Assembly (NCBI GenBank): GCA_015063885.1
Contig: SVTH01000005.1
Span: 103,061-167,060 of the forward strand
Origin: Oscillospiraceae bacterium
Lineage (GTDB): Bacteria; Bacillota; Clostridia; Oscillospirales; CAG-382
Length of the DNA: 64,000 nucleotides
Reading direction: 5' to 3'
Below the pieces are notes generated by a model. That model did not search any database. It saw only the letters and a list, made by a program, of their open reading frames with translations, and was not told the DNA's origin. Below are positions 8,810 through 17,866 of this stretch, in pieces (the first letter of the stretch is position 1; every line of letters begins with the position of its first letter). Made by a program: the position numbers and the translations under genes.

Positions 8810-9373
8810 TCATTCCTTTCCTGTCTTATCAGAGGGCTGTTCCGTTCGTTCCAGGATGGTGCGAAGCTGTTTCTTCCCGCGGTAAAGCAGGTTGTCCACC
8901 TGCTTTTTGGAGATCTTCATCACGCGGGCAATGTCTTCATAGGAAAGATCCTCGAAATACATGAGATACACCGCCTCTGCCATGTCCCTTGGCAATTCTG
9001 CCATGGCGGCGTGGAGGGCTTTTTTCCGTTCGTTCACCAACAGCTGTTCCTCGGGAGAGGCTTCGCCGCTTTCCGTGGGAAGCTCCTCGGGAGCAATCGG
9101 AACCATGCGCTTGTGCTTCTTTAAGTAGTTCAGCGCACGGGATTTCCCCACCATGAACAGGTAGGTCTTTAAGGAAACGCGGAAATTGTATCGATGCTTG
9201 TGGGCCACCAGGTCGGAAAACACGTCCATTGCAATGTCCTCCGCGGTGTGTGGATCCTTCACGTAGCGGCAAAGAAACAGCACCAACGGGTCGTAAAGGG
9301 TGATCACGATCTCGTCAAAGGCTTCTTCCTCACCATCCAGGTAGCGGCGGTAGCTACTTGCGCCGTTATCCAT
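8810..9373 (-). CDS. ECF-type RNA polymerase sigma factor (sigma-70 family)
   Basis: The 187-residue protein has region 2 (AFDEIVITLYDPLVLFLCRY then DPHTAEDIAMDVFSDL) and region 4 with a helix-turn-helix (MYFEDLSYEDIARVMKISKK). The short linker between the two is typical of extracytoplasmic-function sigma factors. A GAAAGGAC ribosome site precedes the ATG at 9373; an upstream ATG has no comparable site. It heads a two-gene operon with the membrane protein, implying a cell-envelope signal. The target promoters are unknown. Confidence 0.88.
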   Translation of the reverse strand: MDNGASSYRRYLDGEEEAFDEIVITLYDPLVLFLCRYVKDPHTAEDIAMDVFSDLVAHKHRYNFRVSLKTYLFMVGKSRALNYLKKHKRMVPIAPEELPTESGEASPEEQLLVNERKKALHAAMAELPRDMAEAVYLMYFEDLSYEDIARVMKISKKQVDNLLYRGKKQLRTILERTEQPSDKTGKE

Positions 9374-9476
9374 GGCATTTGTCCTTTCCGAAAAGCAAAG
9401 CATGTTTTTGCTTTGGTTTTCTATTTGTTATACAATTGAAACCGAAAAATTCCTCACGGGGGAAGGGAGTTTTTTG

Positions 9477-9686
9477 ATGGAAAACGGAAAAACAGTTCTT
9501 TTCCCTTGTAGAGGTCGTTCTAAACTTCAACCTAGACCCTGCCGAACCAACGGGTTCGGCAGTTTTTGCAGGCTAACCCTAAAGGGATTAACCTGCAAAA
9601 ATTTCGACTCCGACGCGGGAAATCGTTTATTTCCCTATTGCTGCATTTTTCTCCGCGTCTCCGCTCAAGGTGACGTGTTGAAGTGA
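9477..9686 (+). CDS. Possible small ORF upstream of a repeat cluster (weak)
   Basis: A 69-codon frame starts with ATG six bases after GGGAG and lies in the divergent space next to the sigma operon. Its sequence covers two GC-rich hairpins (CTGCCGAACC/GGTTCGGCAG at ~9539-9564, and TTTGCAGG/CCTGCAAA) and runs into the repeat cluster. The frame has no recognised similarity and ends in repeat DNA, so it may be a leader transcript or chance ORF rather than a gene. Confidence 0.2.
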   Translation: MENGKTVLFPCRGRSKLQPRPCRTNGFGSFCRLTLKGLTCKNFDSDAGNRLFPYCCIFLRVSAQGDVLK

Positions 9687-10535
9687 TATAGCTCAATAAC
9701 CGCTACGTAGATCGAAAACTTTGTCCTGCAAACGGCACCGCGGTCGCAAAACGACGCGTCAACGGCGTTTTGTATAGGGCGCAAATGACGTAACGTTTAC
9801 AACCTCCGCTACAGCGCCCGATGGTCACCTCTGAGCAAGGCGTTGTGCGGGAAAACGCTACGTATATCGACAACACAACCCCTGTTTGTCACCCTGAGCA
9901 AGGCAGGGAGCACAATACTTTCCATAGGAGCACACGGCAAAATCCCTGCCGCGTCGAACTCTTATGAGCGGCGTGAGCCCGAATAAGAGTCAAAAAATGC
10001 TAAGCATTTTTTGAGGGTATGGTTACACATTAGCACTACTGCTTTTTCCGTTCCGTCAGTTACTTAAAACAGTTCTTGCGTTACAGAAGGGCTGATCTAA
10101 CTCCCTACCATATCCCTGCGGGGCGCTCCGCACCCCTTGGTTTTGCTCCGAACGGCACTAACGTGCCTTGCTTTCTCCGCAAAACTTCGACTCCGCCGCG
10201 GGACAACCTTCGTTTTCCTATCCTTACACCCTTCTCCGCGGCTCCACTCAGAATGACAATCGTAGGGTAAGGGTAGCAAAAACGCTACGTATAGCACAGC
10301 CGCTACCCCTTGTATTGTCACTCTGAGCAAGGCAGGGAGCACGGTGTTTTCGATAGGAGCACACGGCAAAATCCCTGCCGCGTCGAACTTCCGCGCATGG
10401 CGTGAGCCTAAGCGGAAGTCAAAAAATGCCAAGCATTTTTTGAGGGTATGGCACCCCCTTTGCACTCCCGCTTTTTCCGTTCCGTCGGTTACTTCCAACC
10501 CGTTCTTCCGGTGCCGACGCACCCTTCCCCATCCC
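9600..10535 (+). repeat. Interspersed hairpin-mosaic repeat cluster A (plus orientation)
   Basis: This fills the gap between the sigma operon and the cysteine desulfidase gene. It has two copies of the core hairpin CAAAAAATGC/GCATTTTTTG followed by GAGGGTATGG (starting 9990 and 10418), both on the plus strand. Around them are the other conserved blocks: a hairpin-rich block before the core, CCGTTCCGTCAGTTACTT and TTGCGTTACAGAAGGG after it, a hairpin of variable stem near 10110-10135, and CTCCGCGGCTCC near 10232. The block with CGTTTTGTATAGGGCGCAA lies at 9739-9785. No gene is supported here. Confidence 0.85.
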
Positions 10536-10544
10536 AAAAACCAC

Positions 10545-10571
10545 AAAAGGCCCTTACGGAAAGGACCTTTT
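10545..10571 (-). terminator. Terminator after the cysteine desulfidase gene
   Basis: AAAAGGCCCTT and AAGGACCTTTT form a stem ten bases past the stop; the minus strand continues into a T-rich tract. Confidence 0.6.
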
Positions 10572-10580
10572 CCATTTCTT

Positions 10581-11852
10581 TTAGCAGCTGAGCATGATCT
10601 TCAAGATCTCTTTGTCCGTTTCCTTCATGCCGTCCCGTGCCAGGGTGGAAACGTTCTCAATAGTCCGTTCCACGCCCTTGGTGACGATGCCGTCCCCGCT
10701 GAAGAACTGGCGGCCGTTTTGGTACATATACATGCCCAACAGCCCCGCCTCCACGGAGGAGGCGATCTTAGCGGCACAGCTTGCTTTTGCACCGTCGCAC
10801 ACCACGCCGGAGTTGATGGCGATGGCGTTCACCACGGTATGGGCGACGGCGGTGAAATCCCCGCCGCGGAGGTAAGCCACCCCCGCACCCGCTCCGCATC
10901 CTGCGGAAATGGCACCGCAATAAGCGGAAAGACAGCCGATCCCCGTCTTCAAATGAATGGTCACCAGGTTGGAGACCAAAAGCGCCCTGTACAGCTTCTC
11001 CTGGGGGACCTTCAATTCCTTTGCGTACACGATCACGGGCAGGGAAGCGGTGAGTCCCTGGTTGCCGCTGCCGGAATTGATCACCACGGGAAGCTCACAG
11101 CCGCTCATACGGGCGTCGGAGCCTGCGGCGGCCCAGGCCTTTGCACGGGTGTGGACGTTGTCCCCGTAGGTGTCCAGAAGCACCTTCCCCACGGCGGCGC
11201 CGTACTTCCCCGTCAACCCCTCCATGGCGATGGCGGTGTTGCAGGCGATCTGGCGGGACAGAATGGGGGTGACCTCCTCCAGATCCGTCTCGTCAGCAAA
11301 GCGCACGATGCCCTCCACGGTCATAAAGCTTCTGTCCGTCTGCTCCGCCTCGGCGAAGACCTCCTCCTGGGCAAACAGCTCCTCCCCGTCCTTTTCGATG
11401 CGGGAGACCTTGGTGTGTCCGTCGGTGATCTCCACCCGCACGGTGTGTCCGCCCCCTTTGGCGGTGATGATGATCTCAAATAGCCTGCCGGAGCGGGATT
11501 GCTCCACGATGATGGCGTCCTTTTCCAGATAGGCGGCGATGTCCGCCACCTGATCGTCCGTCACACGGGAGAGCACCTCTAAATGGCGGGATTCGTCCCC
11601 TGCCACAAAGCCTGCGGCAACGGCGGCGGCAATCCCCCGCAGTCCTCCCGTATGGGGCACGATGACGCTCTTCACGTTCTTGATGATATTTCCGCTGACG
11701 GTGACCTCCCCGCGGTCGGGCAGACAGCCCAGGGTATAGCGCGCCACCGCGGCGGCGTAAGCCAGGGAGATGGGCTCGGTGCACCCCATGGCGGGGACAA
11801 GCTCCTCTCTCAGGATGGCGATGTATTTCTGATGATCGGTGAGACGCTCCAT
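10581..11852 (-). CDS. cyuA: L-cysteine desulfidase / UPF0597 family protein
   Basis: The 423-residue protein begins LREELVPAMGCTEPISLAYAAA, the hallmark of the UPF0597 (YhaM/CyuA) family, which degrades L-cysteine to pyruvate, ammonia and sulfide using an iron-sulfur cluster. Cysteines suited to cluster binding are in GCTEP, in GIGCLSAYCG...AGCGAG and in CDGAKASC, matching the serine-dehydratase-alpha-like C-terminal half. The ATG at 11852 starts just before the conserved domain; an upstream in-frame start would add ten unrelated residues. It is monocistronic, with its own terminator. Confidence 0.85.
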   Translation of the reverse strand: MERLTDHQKYIAILREELVPAMGCTEPISLAYAAAVARYTLGCLPDRGEVTVSGNIIKNVKSVIVPHTGGLRGIAAAVAAGFVAGDESRHLEVLSRVTDDQVADIAAYLEKDAIIVEQSRSGRLFEIIITAKGGGHTVRVEITDGHTKVSRIEKDGEELFAQEEVFAEAEQTDRSFMTVEGIVRFADETDLEEVTPILSRQIACNTAIAMEGLTGKYGAAVGKVLLDTYGDNVHTRAKAWAAAGSDARMSGCELPVVINSGSGNQGLTASLPVIVYAKELKVPQEKLYRALLVSNLVTIHLKTGIGCLSAYCGAISAGCGAGAGVAYLRGGDFTAVAHTVVNAIAINSGVVCDGAKASCAAKIASSVEAGLLGMYMYQNGRQFFSGDGIVTKGVERTIENVSTLARDGMKETDKEILKIMLSC

Positions 11853-11918
11853 GAAAAAACTCCCATAGGAATGTGATACCACAGTATACCATAAAAAATC
11901 AAAAAATGCAACAAAAAA

Positions 11919-11966
11919 AGATCAAGACCGTCTCGAAAAGGGGGAGAAACGAGACGGTCCTGATCT
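11919..11966 (-). terminator. Terminator after carD
   Basis: AGATCAAGACCGTCTCG and CGAGACGGTCCTGATCT form a 17 bp stem with one bulge. The minus strand then runs into CTTTTTTTG. Confidence 0.9.
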
Positions 11967-12022
11967 GAAAGGGGAAAATGAAATGAAAAGAAGATGTAGG
12001 CGTATTGAATTGAAAAGGGACT

Positions 12023-12514
12023 TCAGCCCTTGATCCCCAGCCGCACCAGAATCTGGGCGGGGGTGCATCCCAGCACGGCGGAGAACTCCTTGGAGATCTC
12101 GTCCGTCACCGCCAGGGAGAAGCGCTCGTCCATGGAGCCCGGCTTCTTCCCGCTTTTCTTTGCGGTCTCGATCTTTTTCTGCAGGGATTTGTAAAGGCAA
12201 AGCATCTCTCGGGGATCGTGCCCCGCCAGAATGCTGCGGTACTGATCCGCCATGGCCTTGGAATTGGTGCCTCCGAAGGTGCGGATCTCAATGGAAGGAT
12301 ACTCCGCGATGACGGCTTCCGCCTCCTCGGGAGTCAGCAACGCCCGCATGAACACCGTACTGCTCACGGGAACGTAGGAGGTCAGCCCGGAATCCAAACG
12401 GATCACGTACACGGGTACAGGCTCCTCCGACAAGGCGGATTCCCGCATGACGATCTCCTCAATGCGGCAAACGCCGTTCCCCCCGTATATGATCTGCTGG
12501 CCTTGCTGAAACAT
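12023..12514 (-). CDS. CarD-family transcriptional regulator
   Basis: The 163-residue product starts with the CarD/CdnL RNA-polymerase-interaction domain (FQQGQQIIYGGNGVCRIEEI, then YVIRLDSGLTSYVPV), followed by a helical DNA-binding half. In other bacteria these proteins bind the polymerase beta subunit and stabilise open complexes, often at rRNA promoters. The internal ATG at 12514 is chosen because the beta-barrel begins there; the longer frame has no ribosome site. A near-consensus promoter and a strong terminator make it a single-gene unit, divergent from the SecB-like gene. Confidence 0.88.
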   Translation of the reverse strand: MFQQGQQIIYGGNGVCRIEEIVMRESALSEEPVPVYVIRLDSGLTSYVPVSSTVFMRALLTPEEAEAVIAEYPSIEIRTFGGTNSKAMADQYRSILAGHDPREMLCLYKSLQKKIETAKKSGKKPGSMDERFSLAVTDEISKEFSAVLGCTPAQILVRLGIKG

Positions 12515-12604
12515 TTTTACCTCGCCTTCTCGGGCTCCGAAATACTTCGGACACAATTTGTTTACAGAACGTCCTATAATAATCTGTAAAAACTTTACAA
12601 ATGT

Positions 12605-12633
12605 ATTGTACCATTTTTCTGCACAAATGTCAA
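12605..12633 (-). promoter_or_regulatory. Near-consensus promoter of carD
   Basis: On the minus strand TTGACA and TACAAT are separated by 17 bp. Confidence 0.85.
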
Positions 12634-12687
12634 GTTCTTTTACAAAAAAACAGGAAAAATCCTTGTATTACTACGTTTTCTCCGCCC

Positions 12688-12716
12688 TTGACAACCCCGT
12701 GTCTTCATAGTATAAT
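12688..12716 (+). promoter_or_regulatory. Consensus promoter of the SecB-like gene
   Basis: TTGACA and TATAAT with a 17 bp spacer, a perfect sigma-A promoter, 33 bp before the ATG. Confidence 0.88.
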
Positions 12717-12748
12717 GGAGAAAATACCGACAAGGAGCGTTCATCAGT

Positions 12749-13144
12749 ATGAGCACGTTGCATTTTTTGGGTGCGTCCATCGACGACTTCACCTTTCAGA
12801 AAAACATCCGCAAGGATACGGAGATGCGGTTGGAGGCCACGGTGAAATTCGCCGTGCGGTATAACGGGGAGACCAAGCAGTTTGCGGGGGACGCCACCGT
12901 CACCGTCCAGGACGCAGGCCACGAAGGGCTGTTCCGCTTGAAGTTCCACCACGTGGGGGTCTTCGCCTGCGAGGGCTTCGACCACAACGACGAAAACGAA
13001 AAGCGCCGTCTCCATATGGAGGCCGCAGGGATGCTCCAGCCCCTTTGGAACCAGACCATCACCCTGTTCTCCGCCATGGTGGGGATCCCCCCCGTAAAGC
13101 TGCCGCCCTACCGTGTGGCCGACCCCAACATCCGCACCTCTTGA
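12749..13144 (+). CDS. SecB-like export chaperone domain protein
   Basis: The 131-residue protein has the SecB size and ending: LQPLWNQTITLFSAMVGIPP followed by VKLPPY, matching the conserved helix and PPxxLPP segment of SecB. The middle is beta-rich (EATVKFAVRY, DATVTVQDAG), as expected for SecB. Classical SecB keeps secretory preproteins unfolded and delivers them to SecA. SecB is uncommon in Firmicutes, where divergent SecB-like proteins exist, some linked to toxin-antitoxin systems. No toxin gene is adjacent here. Its very strong promoter suggests abundant expression. Confidence 0.65.
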   Translation: MSTLHFLGASIDDFTFQKNIRKDTEMRLEATVKFAVRYNGETKQFAGDATVTVQDAGHEGLFRLKFHHVGVFACEGFDHNDENEKRRLHMEAAGMLQPLWNQTITLFSAMVGIPPVKLPPYRVADPNIRTS

Positions 13145-13173
13145 AATATTTTTAAAAAATCGTAGGAAACCTA

Positions 13174-13202
13174 TTGACAATCATGTGATTGTGTGGTATA
13201 CT
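13174..13202 (+). promoter_or_regulatory. Promoter of the BaiN/HI0933-type flavoprotein gene
   Basis: TTGACA and TATACT with a 17 bp spacer, 27 bp before the start codon. Confidence 0.85.
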
Positions 13203-13229
13203 GTGTTCGTCAGGTAAAGGAAGAACGAT

Positions 13230-14456
13230 ATGGAGCCTATTCGCATTGCCGTCCTGGGAGGCGGCCCCGCAGGGCTGTTCGCCGCCATTTCCGCGGCAGA
13301 ATACGGCGGGGAAGTCACCCTATTGGAGCAAAACCCCTTCTGCGGGAAGAAATTGAATATCACCGGCAAGGGGAGATGCAACGTCACCAACCTTTGCGAC
13401 CTGGATACCTTCCTCCAAAACGTCCCGGTGAACCCCAGGTTTTTGTACCGTGCCCTTTCGGAGTTCCTGCCGGAGGACGCCGTGTCCTTCTTCGAGTCCC
13501 ACGGGGTGCCCACCAAGGTGGAGCGGGGGAGACGGGTGTTCCCTATCAGCGACAAGGCCAGGGACGTGACGGATTGCCTGGTGAGAACCGCCAAGGAAGC
13601 GGGGGTGCACATCCAAAGGGCCGCCGTGAAGGAGCTGATCCTGGAAGAGGGCGCCGTGAAAGGCATCGTCACCGAACAGGGCAAGAGACGGCTGTTTGAC
13701 AGAGTCATCGTCGCCACCGGGGGTGCTTCCTACCCCTTAACAGGCTCTACGGGAGACGGCTACCGCTTCGCCAAGCAGGCGGGGCATACGGTCATCCAGC
13801 CCAAGCCTTCCTTGGTGCCCTTGGTGTCTTCAGATGCCTTTTGCAAGAAATGCATGGGACTTTCCCTGAAGAACGTGGGGATCTCCTTCGTAAAGAACGG
13901 CAAGACCCTGTATACCGAGCAGGGAGAGATGATGCTCACCCACTTCGGCGTCACGGGGCCTGTGATCCTGTCCGCCTCGGCACACCTGGGGCATCAGTAC
14001 CCGGTGGACTTGCATCTGGACATGAAGCCCGCCCTGGATCACAAAACCCTGGAAAACCGTCTGCTGCGGGAGTTCGGTGCGGCCACCAATAAGGATTTGC
14101 AGAACTGCATGGGAGCCCTGCTCCCCTCCTCCATGATCCCTCACTTCCTGGCAAAAGCGGGCATCGACGGCACCCAAAAGGTCCATTCCGTCACCAAAGA
14201 GACCCGTAAAAAGCTTTGCGACGCCTTGAAGGACATGATCATCCCCATCACAGGCACCCGCCCTCTTGCGGAAGCCATCGTCACCAGCGGCGGGGTGAAG
14301 GTCACCGAGGTGGACCCCCGTTCCATGGAATCCAAGCTGATCTCCGGGCTGTTCTTCGCCGGGGAGGTGCTGGACGTGGACGCCTACACCGGCGGGTATA
14401 ACCTGCAGATCGCCTACGCCACGGGAAGACTGGCGGGAGTGAGTGCAGTCACCTAA
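13230..14456 (+). CDS. FAD-dependent oxidoreductase, HI0933/YhiN/BaiN family
   Basis: The 408-residue flavoprotein has an N-terminal Rossmann motif (IAVLGGGPAGLFAAISAAEYG), the family signature KKLNITGKGRCNVTN, the second FAD motif VIVATGGASYP followed by GSTGDGYRFAKQAGH, and the C-terminal FAGEVLDVDAYTGGYNLQ. HI0933-type proteins are widespread and mostly uncharacterised; the bile-acid gene baiN belongs to this family, but nothing here shows a bile-acid role. It has its own promoter, and the SPFH gene follows about 50 bp later. Confidence 0.9.
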   Translation: MEPIRIAVLGGGPAGLFAAISAAEYGGEVTLLEQNPFCGKKLNITGKGRCNVTNLCDLDTFLQNVPVNPRFLYRALSEFLPEDAVSFFESHGVPTKVERGRRVFPISDKARDVTDCLVRTAKEAGVHIQRAAVKELILEEGAVKGIVTEQGKRRLFDRVIVATGGASYPLTGSTGDGYRFAKQAGHTVIQPKPSLVPLVSSDAFCKKCMGLSLKNVGISFVKNGKTLYTEQGEMMLTHFGVTGPVILSASAHLGHQYPVDLHLDMKPALDHKTLENRLLREFGAATNKDLQNCMGALLPSSMIPHFLAKAGIDGTQKVHSVTKETRKKLCDALKDMIIPITGTRPLAEAIVTSGGVKVTEVDPRSMESKLISGLFFAGEVLDVDAYTGGYNLQIAYATGRLAGVSAVT

Positions 14457-14504
14457 AAAATAAAACAAATTACATACACACCCACAAGAAAGGAAACAAA
14501 AACT

Positions 14505-15524
14505 ATGGTATTATTCGCACTTGGCTTGGTGGCAATCGTCGCCCTGTTCATTTTCTTCGGCTTCTCTATGGAGAAGTATTCCGAGTTCGGCAAGGTGAAG
14601 CAGAAGCCCGTATGGAAGGTGAACCCCAAGCAGTTCATCGCTTTGGCAGGTCTGATCATCGTAGGTCTCTCCTGCGTCACCTCCGTGCCCACCGGTCACA
14701 CCGGCATCGTCACCACCTTCGGTAAGGTAGAGGACTACACCTTCGAGGCAGGCGTTCACGTGAAAATGCCCTGGCAGGACGTTGTCAAGATGGACAACCG
14801 TAACCAGAAGGGCTCCCTCACCATGACCTGCTTCTCCAGCGATATCCAGGAGGTCAGCGTGGTCTACTCCATCAACTATCAGATCCAGAAGACCAACGCC
14901 CAGGAGATCTACCGCTCCATCGGTACCTCCTACTACGAAACCGTTATGATCCCCCGTATCCAGGAGGCTGTGAAGAGCGTGGTGGCTCAGTACACCGCCG
15001 ACGAGCTGGTGGAAAGCCGCAACGAGCTTTCCGTTAAGATCTTGGACATTCTGGTGAAGGATCTGGAGACCTACAACATCGAGGTTCTTTCCACCGCCGT
15101 GGAGGACATGGACTTCACCGACGCCTTCACCGCCGCCGTTGAGGCAAAGCAGGTTGCCGCACAGAACAAGCTCCAGGCTGAGATCGCTCAGCAGCAGGCC
15201 ATCATGGAGGCAGAAGCCGCCGCAGAACGTAAGGTCATCGAGGCCCAGGCAAAGGCAGAGACCGACAAGATCAACGCCGAGGCCGAGGCCGAGGTAAAGA
15301 AGATCGAGGCAGACGCCGCGGAATACGTGGGCGAAAAGGAAGCCGAGGTCAACAAAATGCTGGCAGAATCCCTCACCCCCGAGCTGTTGGAGTTCTACCT
15401 GCTGGAGGCATGGGACGGCAAGCTTCCCGAAACCTTCGTAGGTGAAAACGGTAACGTCATGTCCATCCTGGACCTGGCAGAGCTGTTGAAGCAGCAACAG
15501 GAAAACACCCAGCCCCAGGAGTAA
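14505..15524 (+). CDS. SPFH/Band 7 (prohibitin-like) membrane protein
   Basis: The 339-residue product has a short N-terminal membrane segment (residues 1-17), a second one (~43-60, FIALAGLIIVGLSCVTSV) and then the Band 7 domain with GIVTTFGKVEDYTFEAGVHVKMPW-type sequence. A long Ala/Glu/Lys-rich coiled coil (~205-285) and a short C-terminal domain follow. This is the prohibitin/HflC layout; such proteins form large rings at membranes and organise microdomains or proteases. GAAAGGAAA precedes the ATG. No protease partner is adjacent. Confidence 0.88.
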   Translation: MVLFALGLVAIVALFIFFGFSMEKYSEFGKVKQKPVWKVNPKQFIALAGLIIVGLSCVTSVPTGHTGIVTTFGKVEDYTFEAGVHVKMPWQDVVKMDNRNQKGSLTMTCFSSDIQEVSVVYSINYQIQKTNAQEIYRSIGTSYYETVMIPRIQEAVKSVVAQYTADELVESRNELSVKILDILVKDLETYNIEVLSTAVEDMDFTDAFTAAVEAKQVAAQNKLQAEIAQQQAIMEAEAAAERKVIEAQAKAETDKINAEAEAEVKKIEADAAEYVGEKEAEVNKMLAESLTPELLEFYLLEAWDGKLPETFVGENGNVMSILDLAELLKQQQENTQPQE

Positions 15525-15537
15525 ATACGGCAAAAGC

Positions 15538-15575
15538 AAAGGAGACTTCCTAACAAAGGAGGTCTCCTCTTTTTG
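15538..15575 (+). terminator. Terminator after the SPFH gene
   Basis: AAAGGAGACTTCC and GGAGGTCTCCT form the stem, followed by CTTTTTG. Confidence 0.85.
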
Positions 15576-15587
15576 TGATGGTAAGGG

Positions 15588-16738
15588 AAGGTTGCGTGTG
15601 ACAACGCGGTGGAAAAACGGCAAAGCCGTTTTTTTCTGAGCGCCTGCTGAAGCCTGGGGCAAGAACGGCAAAAACGCTTCGTATAGCACAACCGCTACCA
15701 CTTGTATTGTCACTCTGAGCGAGTGCGGGATAAAGCCGCCGCGGCGATGCACAATGAAACAACCCGCACGAGTCGAACTTCCGCGCATGGCGTGAGCCTA
15801 AGCGGAAGTCAAAAAATGCCAAGCATTTTTTGAGGGTATGGTTACTCCTTAGCACTACCGTCTTTCCCGTTCCGTCAGTTACTTAAAACAGTTCTTGCGT
15901 TACAGAAAGGATACATCTAATTCCCTACCATATCCCTGCGGGGCGCTCCGCACCCCTTGGTTTTGCTCCGAACGGCACTAACGTGCCTTGCTTTCTCCGC
16001 AAAACTTCGACTCCGCCGCGGGACAGCCTTTTCTTTCCTGTCCTTACACCCTTCTCCGCGGCTCCGCTCAGAATGACAGTCCAAGGGAAAGAACGGCAAA
16101 AACGCTACGCATATCGCAAACTTTATCCTTTTATTGTCACCCTGAGCAAGGCAGGGAGCACAGTGCTTTCCATAGGAGCACACGGCAAAATCCCTGCCGC
16201 GTCGAACTCTTATGAGTGGCGTGAGCCCGAATAAGAGTCAAAAAATGCCAAGCATTTTTTGAGGGTATGGTTACACATTTGCACTACCGCTTTTCCCGTT
16301 CCGTCAGTTACTTAAAACAGTTCTTGCGTTACAGAAGGGTACATCTAATTCCCGACCATATCCCTGCGGGGCGCAAAGCACCCCTTGGTTTTGCTCCGAA
16401 CGGCACTAACGTGCCTTGCTTTCTCCGCAAAACTTCGACTCCGCCGCGGGAGAGCCTTCGTTTTCCTATCCTTACACCCTTCTCCGCGGCTCCGCTCAGA
16501 ATGACAGTCCAAGGGAAAGAACGGCAAAAACGCTACGCATAGCACAACCGCTACCCCTTGTATTGTCACCCTGAGCAAGGCAGGGAGCACGGTGCTTTCC
16601 ATAGGAGCACATGGTAAAACCCCTGCCGCGTCGAACTTCCGCGCATGGCGTGAGCCTAAGCGGAAGGCAAAAAATGCCAAGCATTTTTTGAGGGTATGGC
16701 TACATATTCGCACTACCGCTTTTTCCCGTTCCGCCGGT
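15588..16738 (+). repeat. Interspersed hairpin-mosaic repeat cluster B (plus orientation)
   Basis: Three modules lie in tandem, with core hairpins at about 15808, 16237 and 16667, all on the plus strand. The block before the cores occurs in two forms. One has GTGCGGG paired with CCCGCAC and TTCCGC paired with GCGGAA (first copy). The other has GGCAGGGA paired with TCCCTGCC and CTCTTAT paired with ATAAGAG (second copy); the third mixes the two. Nothing here supports a protein. Confidence 0.85.
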
Positions 16739-17733
16739 TACTCCAAAAACACCTTCGCAATTCTCTCTGCCAGCAAGTGCTTGGTGGGGGGATGGATCTG
16801 ATCGGTTTCGCAAATATCCGCCGAAAGGACGGTGGTCACGTAAGGAATCACCTCTCCCGCCTTGACCTGAGCCTCCTGAACAGCCCTCCAGCCCCCGTCG
16901 CTTCTGGGCAGGAAGTCCGCAATGCACACCACCGCCACGGGAAGGCGGGGCTGACGGAAGTCCTTCCGCATGGTTTCGATCAGCAATTCCAGCTCTTTGA
17001 CGTAAACCTTCCCCTCTTCCTCCGAGGTATCGCTTTCTCCCTGGTACCACACCACGCCGGTGAGGGGAAAGGGAGCCGCTTGGGACAGGGCAAACTCATA
17101 CAAAGTGCCTTCCTGCTTCCACAAGGCAAACTCATGGTAAAAATGATCCCCGTGCAAGACCTCCGGGGGCAGGGCGATGCCGTGCTCCGCCAAAAGTCCC
17201 TTGGGGAGCCAGCTTTCGATCACGGAAGCTCCCTGGTAGCAGGTGATGATCCCCACGGCGATCTGCTTTCTTTGGGAGATCAGATCCCCCGCCAGGTACC
17301 CCAGGGCGGTCCAATCCCCCACGGTGTCCGCCTCCGCCGTCACCCAGCCGTCTGTGGGGGTAAAGCGGTCGCTTTTTTCCAGCCGTTCCGTGGAAAACAT
17401 CCGCAAAAGACGGTTTTCACGGTACAGCTCCTTGGGGGAGTTGGATTCCTTCAGCTTGAACTGCATATTGGATTGCCCCGCCATCAGGTAGACCTCCCCC
17501 ACGTAAACGTCTTCCAAGACCGCTTCTCCCCCGGGGAATTTCATAGTCAACACGTAGGGCCCGCCGTAGGCCATAGGGGGGAACTCTGCCTCCCAAACGC
17601 CTTCTTTTGCGGTTACGGTGCGGGTCTCCCCCGCAAAGCTGACCTCCGCCGTCCCCTCTCCCGTGCCGTAAACACGGATGGGCTGTCCCGCGGCAAATAC
17701 CATGCGGGAGGTAAAAATGGGGTTTGCTTGCAT
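16738..17733 (-). CDS. Sialate O-acetylesterase-type SGNH hydrolase
   Basis: The 331-residue protein contains YLMAGQSNMQFKL, whose GQSNM (Ser88) is the nucleophile block of the SASA (sialate O-acetylesterase) family. Downstream VVWYQGESDTSEEEGKVY carries the second conserved block. A beta-sandwich-like segment of ~75 residues precedes the catalytic domain, as in this family. There is no signal peptide, so the enzyme should be cytoplasmic and act on imported acetylated sugars. It is a single gene with its own promoter; its stop lies next to repeat cluster B. Confidence 0.85.
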   Translation of the reverse strand: MQANPIFTSRMVFAAGQPIRVYGTGEGTAEVSFAGETRTVTAKEGVWEAEFPPMAYGGPYVLTMKFPGGEAVLEDVYVGEVYLMAGQSNMQFKLKESNSPKELYRENRLLRMFSTERLEKSDRFTPTDGWVTAEADTVGDWTALGYLAGDLISQRKQIAVGIITCYQGASVIESWLPKGLLAEHGIALPPEVLHGDHFYHEFALWKQEGTLYEFALSQAAPFPLTGVVWYQGESDTSEEEGKVYVKELELLIETMRKDFRQPRLPVAVVCIADFLPRSDGGWRAVQEAQVKAGEVIPYVTTVLSADICETDQIHPPTKHLLAERIAKVFLE

Positions 17734-17763
17734 AAAGGCTCCTCCTGTTCATCTCTTTCCTTC

Positions 17764-17792
17764 AGTGTAACACAAACAAAGGAAAAAAACAA
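17764..17792 (-). promoter_or_regulatory. Promoter of the SASA hydrolase gene
   Basis: On the minus strand TTGTTT and TACACT are separated by 17 bp. Confidence 0.55.
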
Positions 17793-17825
17793 TCGTCCAC
17801 CCTCCGAAAAGGGAAACTTTTCGGC

Positions 17826-17858
17826 AAAAAAGACCGCTCGTGACGAACGGTCTTTTTC
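17826..17858. terminator. Terminator after the gyrA operon
   Basis: AAAAAAGACCG and CGGTCTTTTT form a symmetric stem. It lies just past the stop of the small membrane protein on the minus strand and has T tracts on both strands. Confidence 0.85.
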
Positions 17859-17866
17859 TCTGCTTC

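Noticed and set aside
15917..16183. A recurring frame of ~88 codons in most interspersed modules (ending near DMVG), open on the strand opposite to the core orientation
   Set aside because: It is open in several copies because the repeat lacks stops in that frame, but differences between copies fall in hairpin stems rather than third codon positions, stem swaps change the peptide completely, and no ribosome site is seen.
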